Source: an uncultured Lachnospiraceae bacterium (GTDB lineage Bacteria > Bacillota_A > Clostridia > Lachnospirales > Lachnospiraceae). From it: DNA of 7,936 bases. Both the position numbers and the translations under genes were made by a program. Location: NCBI GenBank assembly GCA_946630765.1, contig CAMOZF010000075.1:1-7936 (forward strand). Reading direction: 5' to 3'. Below the pieces are notes generated by a model that saw nothing but the letters and a program-made list of their open reading frames with translations, ran no database searches and was not told the DNA's origin. Positions 6,254-7,936 of the stretch are shown in pieces; position 1 is the first letter of the stretch; each line of letters begins with the position of its first letter.

Positions 6254-7564
6254 ATGTCTGAAATGAATTATGATCCGATGACAGGAGAACCGCTGGCCCG
6301 GCCGCGCTTCACTGCCTCTTTTGAAGAAAAGCTGGCCGCCTTTCTTCTTCTGATCCCGGCCTATTTCTACGCGAAGATGATCAGCGACGGCCTGATCCTT
6401 CAGCATGACCCGGCCTGGCGGGTGGATCTCGCGATCTTCCTTGTCGGGATCATCGGCCTGTCGGTGTATCTTTTCTTCCGGGAAAAGCACCGGGTCGAGT
6501 CGCTTCTTTTCTTCGCCTGCCTTCTTGCATCGGGAATCAGCACGGTATTTCAGCTCGGCGAGGTCTGGCTGGACTATCAGAAGCTTCTGTTTGTCCATGG
6601 TTTTCTTCTGTACTGGATTCTCAGCTTCAGTAACCGCCTCTCCTTAGGGGAGAGCGGATGTCTTCTTCCGCTGGACGCGCTGAATGTGCTTTTCATCGTC
6701 CCCTTCAAGCGCTACTTCCTGTGGGTGCGGTCCATGATTTCGGCCTTCCGGGACCGGGCGGCGCAAACACGGGAAGAAGGTCAGGAGAAAAAGCGCGGCA
6801 GTGCGGTTCTGTGGTCTTTTCTGGCGCTCCTTGCGTCCGCGGTGCTGTTTGCAATCGCTGTCTCTTTGTTATCCCGGGCGGATCAGAGCTTCTCTTTCCT
6901 GATGCACCATTTCACGGACCTTTTCCAGGGCGTTCCCTACGGCCGCTATATCGGTTACTTCTTCATGAGCCTGCCGATTGCCGCCTATGTCTACGGAATC
7001 CTCGGAGGCTTCCGGCGGGAGGGTATCGACCGGGTGCGCGGCCGCGGAAACGCATTCCTTCGGGGCCTCCTCCGGCTTCGCCGCGTCCCGCCGCTCTCCT
7101 GGACCGTGCTTCTTTTGATATTCAGTGCGGTCTATATCGTCTTCTTTTCCCTGCAGTGGAACTGGGTCATCGATGCCTTCCACGGCATCTGCCCGCCGGA
7201 CCCGAGAACCTACGCGAGAGAAAGCTTCTTCGCGCTGATCTGGGTTTCTCTGATCAATTTCATTCTTCTCGGGATCACCCACAACAGTGCGCGCGACCTT
7301 GAAAAAAAGAGCAGGATCCTCACTGCCGCGAAAATCCTGCTTCTGCTTTGTAATGTAGTTTTCTGTGTAATTGCGGGCTCCAAGCTGGTGCTCTATATTG
7401 TGACGCACGGCTTCACGCCGCTCCGCCTGCAGTCGAGCTGGCTCGTGGTCACGCTGTTTCTTGCCTGTGTCGCAGCGGCCATTAACATCCTCAGCGGCAA
7501 AAAAACGATGAAGTACTGGATGCTTGCAGCCTCGCTCCTTCTTTCCGGGCTCTGCCTTTTCTGA
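6254..7564 (+). CDS. Polytopic membrane protein, DUF4153/DUF4173 family
   Basis: A 436-residue integral membrane protein of unknown function. A short cytoplasmic tail containing YDPMTGEPL (6-14) is followed by roughly eleven or twelve hydrophobic segments at about 27-49, 58-75, 83-101, 108-127, 137-158, 186-207, 233-252, 282-300, 322-342, 356-382, 394-412 and 418-435. A charged loop (about 163-182) and a basic loop (253-278) separate the halves. The C-terminal half carries the family signature: YARESFFALIWVSLINFILL (320-339), then LVLYIVTHGFTPLRLQSSWL (378-397). This matches the Bacillota DUF4173/DUF4153 pattern 'YAREGF... YI..GLT.LR'. The start follows AGAGGGGA at 6241-6248, within normal range. 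It has its own promoter with two flanking palindromes, so it is probably independent of the upstream catabolic cluster. Related genes are often tied to envelope or sensory functions, but no activity can be assigned. Confidence 0.8.
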   Translation: MSEMNYDPMTGEPLARPRFTASFEEKLAAFLLLIPAYFYAKMISDGLILQHDPAWRVDLAIFLVGIIGLSVYLFFREKHRVESLLFFACLLASGISTVFQLGEVWLDYQKLLFVHGFLLYWILSFSNRLSLGESGCLLPLDALNVLFIVPFKRYFLWVRSMISAFRDRAAQTREEGQEKKRGSAVLWSFLALLASAVLFAIAVSLLSRADQSFSFLMHHFTDLFQGVPYGRYIGYFFMSLPIAAYVYGILGGFRREGIDRVRGRGNAFLRGLLRLRRVPPLSWTVLLLIFSAVYIVFFSLQWNWVIDAFHGICPPDPRTYARESFFALIWVSLINFILLGITHNSARDLEKKSRILTAAKILLLLCNVVFCVIAGSKLVLYIVTHGFTPLRLQSSWLVVTLFLACVAAAINILSGKKTMKYWMLAASLLLSGLCLF

Positions 7565-7567
7565 GCC

Positions 7568-7936
7568 TTACTTCGTCAGCTTGTCGTAAGCTTCCTGGTA
7601 CTTTTCGACGGTCTTTGCGATCACGTCGTCGGGAAGAAGGTAGTCGGATTCGGGATTGGCCTTCAGCCAGTCGCGGACATACTGCTTGTCATAAGACGGC
7701 TGGGACTTTCCGGCTTCATAGCCTTCCAGCGGCCAGAAGCGGGAGGAATCCGGGGTGAGCATTTCGTCGCCGAGCACGACATTGCCGTTCTCGTCCAGAC
7801 CGAATTCGAACTTGGTGTCCGCAATGATAATGCCGCGGGACAGGGCATAGTCGGCACACTTTTTATAGAGCGCGATCGTCATATCGCGAAGGGTTGCGGC
7901 GTATTCTTCCCCGCGCTCCGGATAGAGCTTCTTCAG
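7568..7936 (-). CDS. purC: SAICAR synthetase PurC, C-terminal part (cut by window edge)
   Basis: This is phosphoribosylaminoimidazole-succinocarboxamide synthase, the purine pathway enzyme joining CAIR and aspartate with ATP. The minus-strand frame is open from the right edge (LKKLYPERGEEYAATLRD, then MTIALYKK) to the TAA at 7570-7568, giving 122 visible residues. The family signature GIIIADTKFEFG is present, followed by GDEMLTPDSSRFWP, the substrate-loop motif of the long, yeast ADE1-like form. The tail QPSYDKQYVRDWLK also belongs to that form, which has about 290-300 residues, so roughly the first 170 lie outside the window. An internal Met at 7882 is not the true start, since the open frame and homology continue upstream. 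It converges on the DUF4153/DUF4173 gene with only 3 bp between stop codons. Confidence 0.95.
   Translation of the reverse strand: MKKLYPERGEEYAATLRDMTIALYKKCADYALSRGIIIADTKFEFGLDENGNVVLGDEMLTPDSSRFWPLEGYEAGKSQPSYDKQYVRDWLKANPESDYLLPDDVIAKTVEKYQEAYDKLTK

Noticed and set aside
6658..7302. A 214-codon plus-strand frame inside the membrane protein gene.
   Set aside because: It is a Pro/Arg-rich out-of-frame product with no family match, while the main frame has regular transmembrane segments and the DUF4153/DUF4173 signature.

Overview
The window looks like chromosome from an anaerobic Bacillota bacterium, most likely a higher-GC member of the Clostridia (Lachnospiraceae-like). The reasons are purine-rich AGGAGG-type ribosome binding sites, textbook sigma-A promoters (TTGACA, 17 nt, TATACT or TATGAT), a stand-alone biotin importer gene behind a BirA-type operator, a long-form PurC, and the mix of gene families. 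The taxon is an inference; no rRNA or marker gene is present. No tRNA, rRNA, CRISPR array, insertion sequence or phage gene was seen.

Layout. (1) 1-206, minus: 5' part of bioY, running off the left edge. (2) 207-455: divergent control region with the bioY promoter, a BirA-type biotin operator whose distal half-site overlaps the -35 box, and a TATAAT promoter facing right. (3) 456-1190, plus: small cytoplasmic alpha/beta-hydrolase resembling cinnamoyl/feruloyl esterases. (4) 1191-1312: intergenic stretch with a perfect 14-bp inverted repeat. (5) 1313-6131, plus: three closely spaced genes, namely a GH42/GHL6-like putative glycoside hydrolase with a trimerisation-type domain, a LarA-family nickel-pincer 2-hydroxyacid racemase/epimerase, and an iron-containing alcohol dehydrogenase. 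(6) 6132-6253: strong promoter flanked by two palindromes of the same 19-bp layout. (7) 6254-7564, plus: polytopic DUF4153/DUF4173 membrane protein. (8) 7568-7936, minus: 3' part of purC, converging on the membrane gene with 3 bp between stop codons.

How the genes may work together. The central cluster is the most interesting part. An esterase, a glycosidase-like protein, a hydroxyacid racemase/epimerase and a dehydrogenase form a plausible intracellular route. In it an acylated or glycosylated hydroxyacid or sugar acid would be released, inverted at C2 and then oxidised or reduced. The LarA homologue keeps every active-site residue I can place, at the same numbers I recall for Lactiplantibacillus plantarum LarA, so it is probably active; its substrate need not be lactate. 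The glycosidase-like protein keeps the CYCxxC zinc-type motif of GH42 but seems to lack the usual Asn-Glu acid/base pair. No transporter, regulator or LarB/LarC/LarE cofactor gene lies in the window. The pathway is inference; the family assignments rest on visible motifs.
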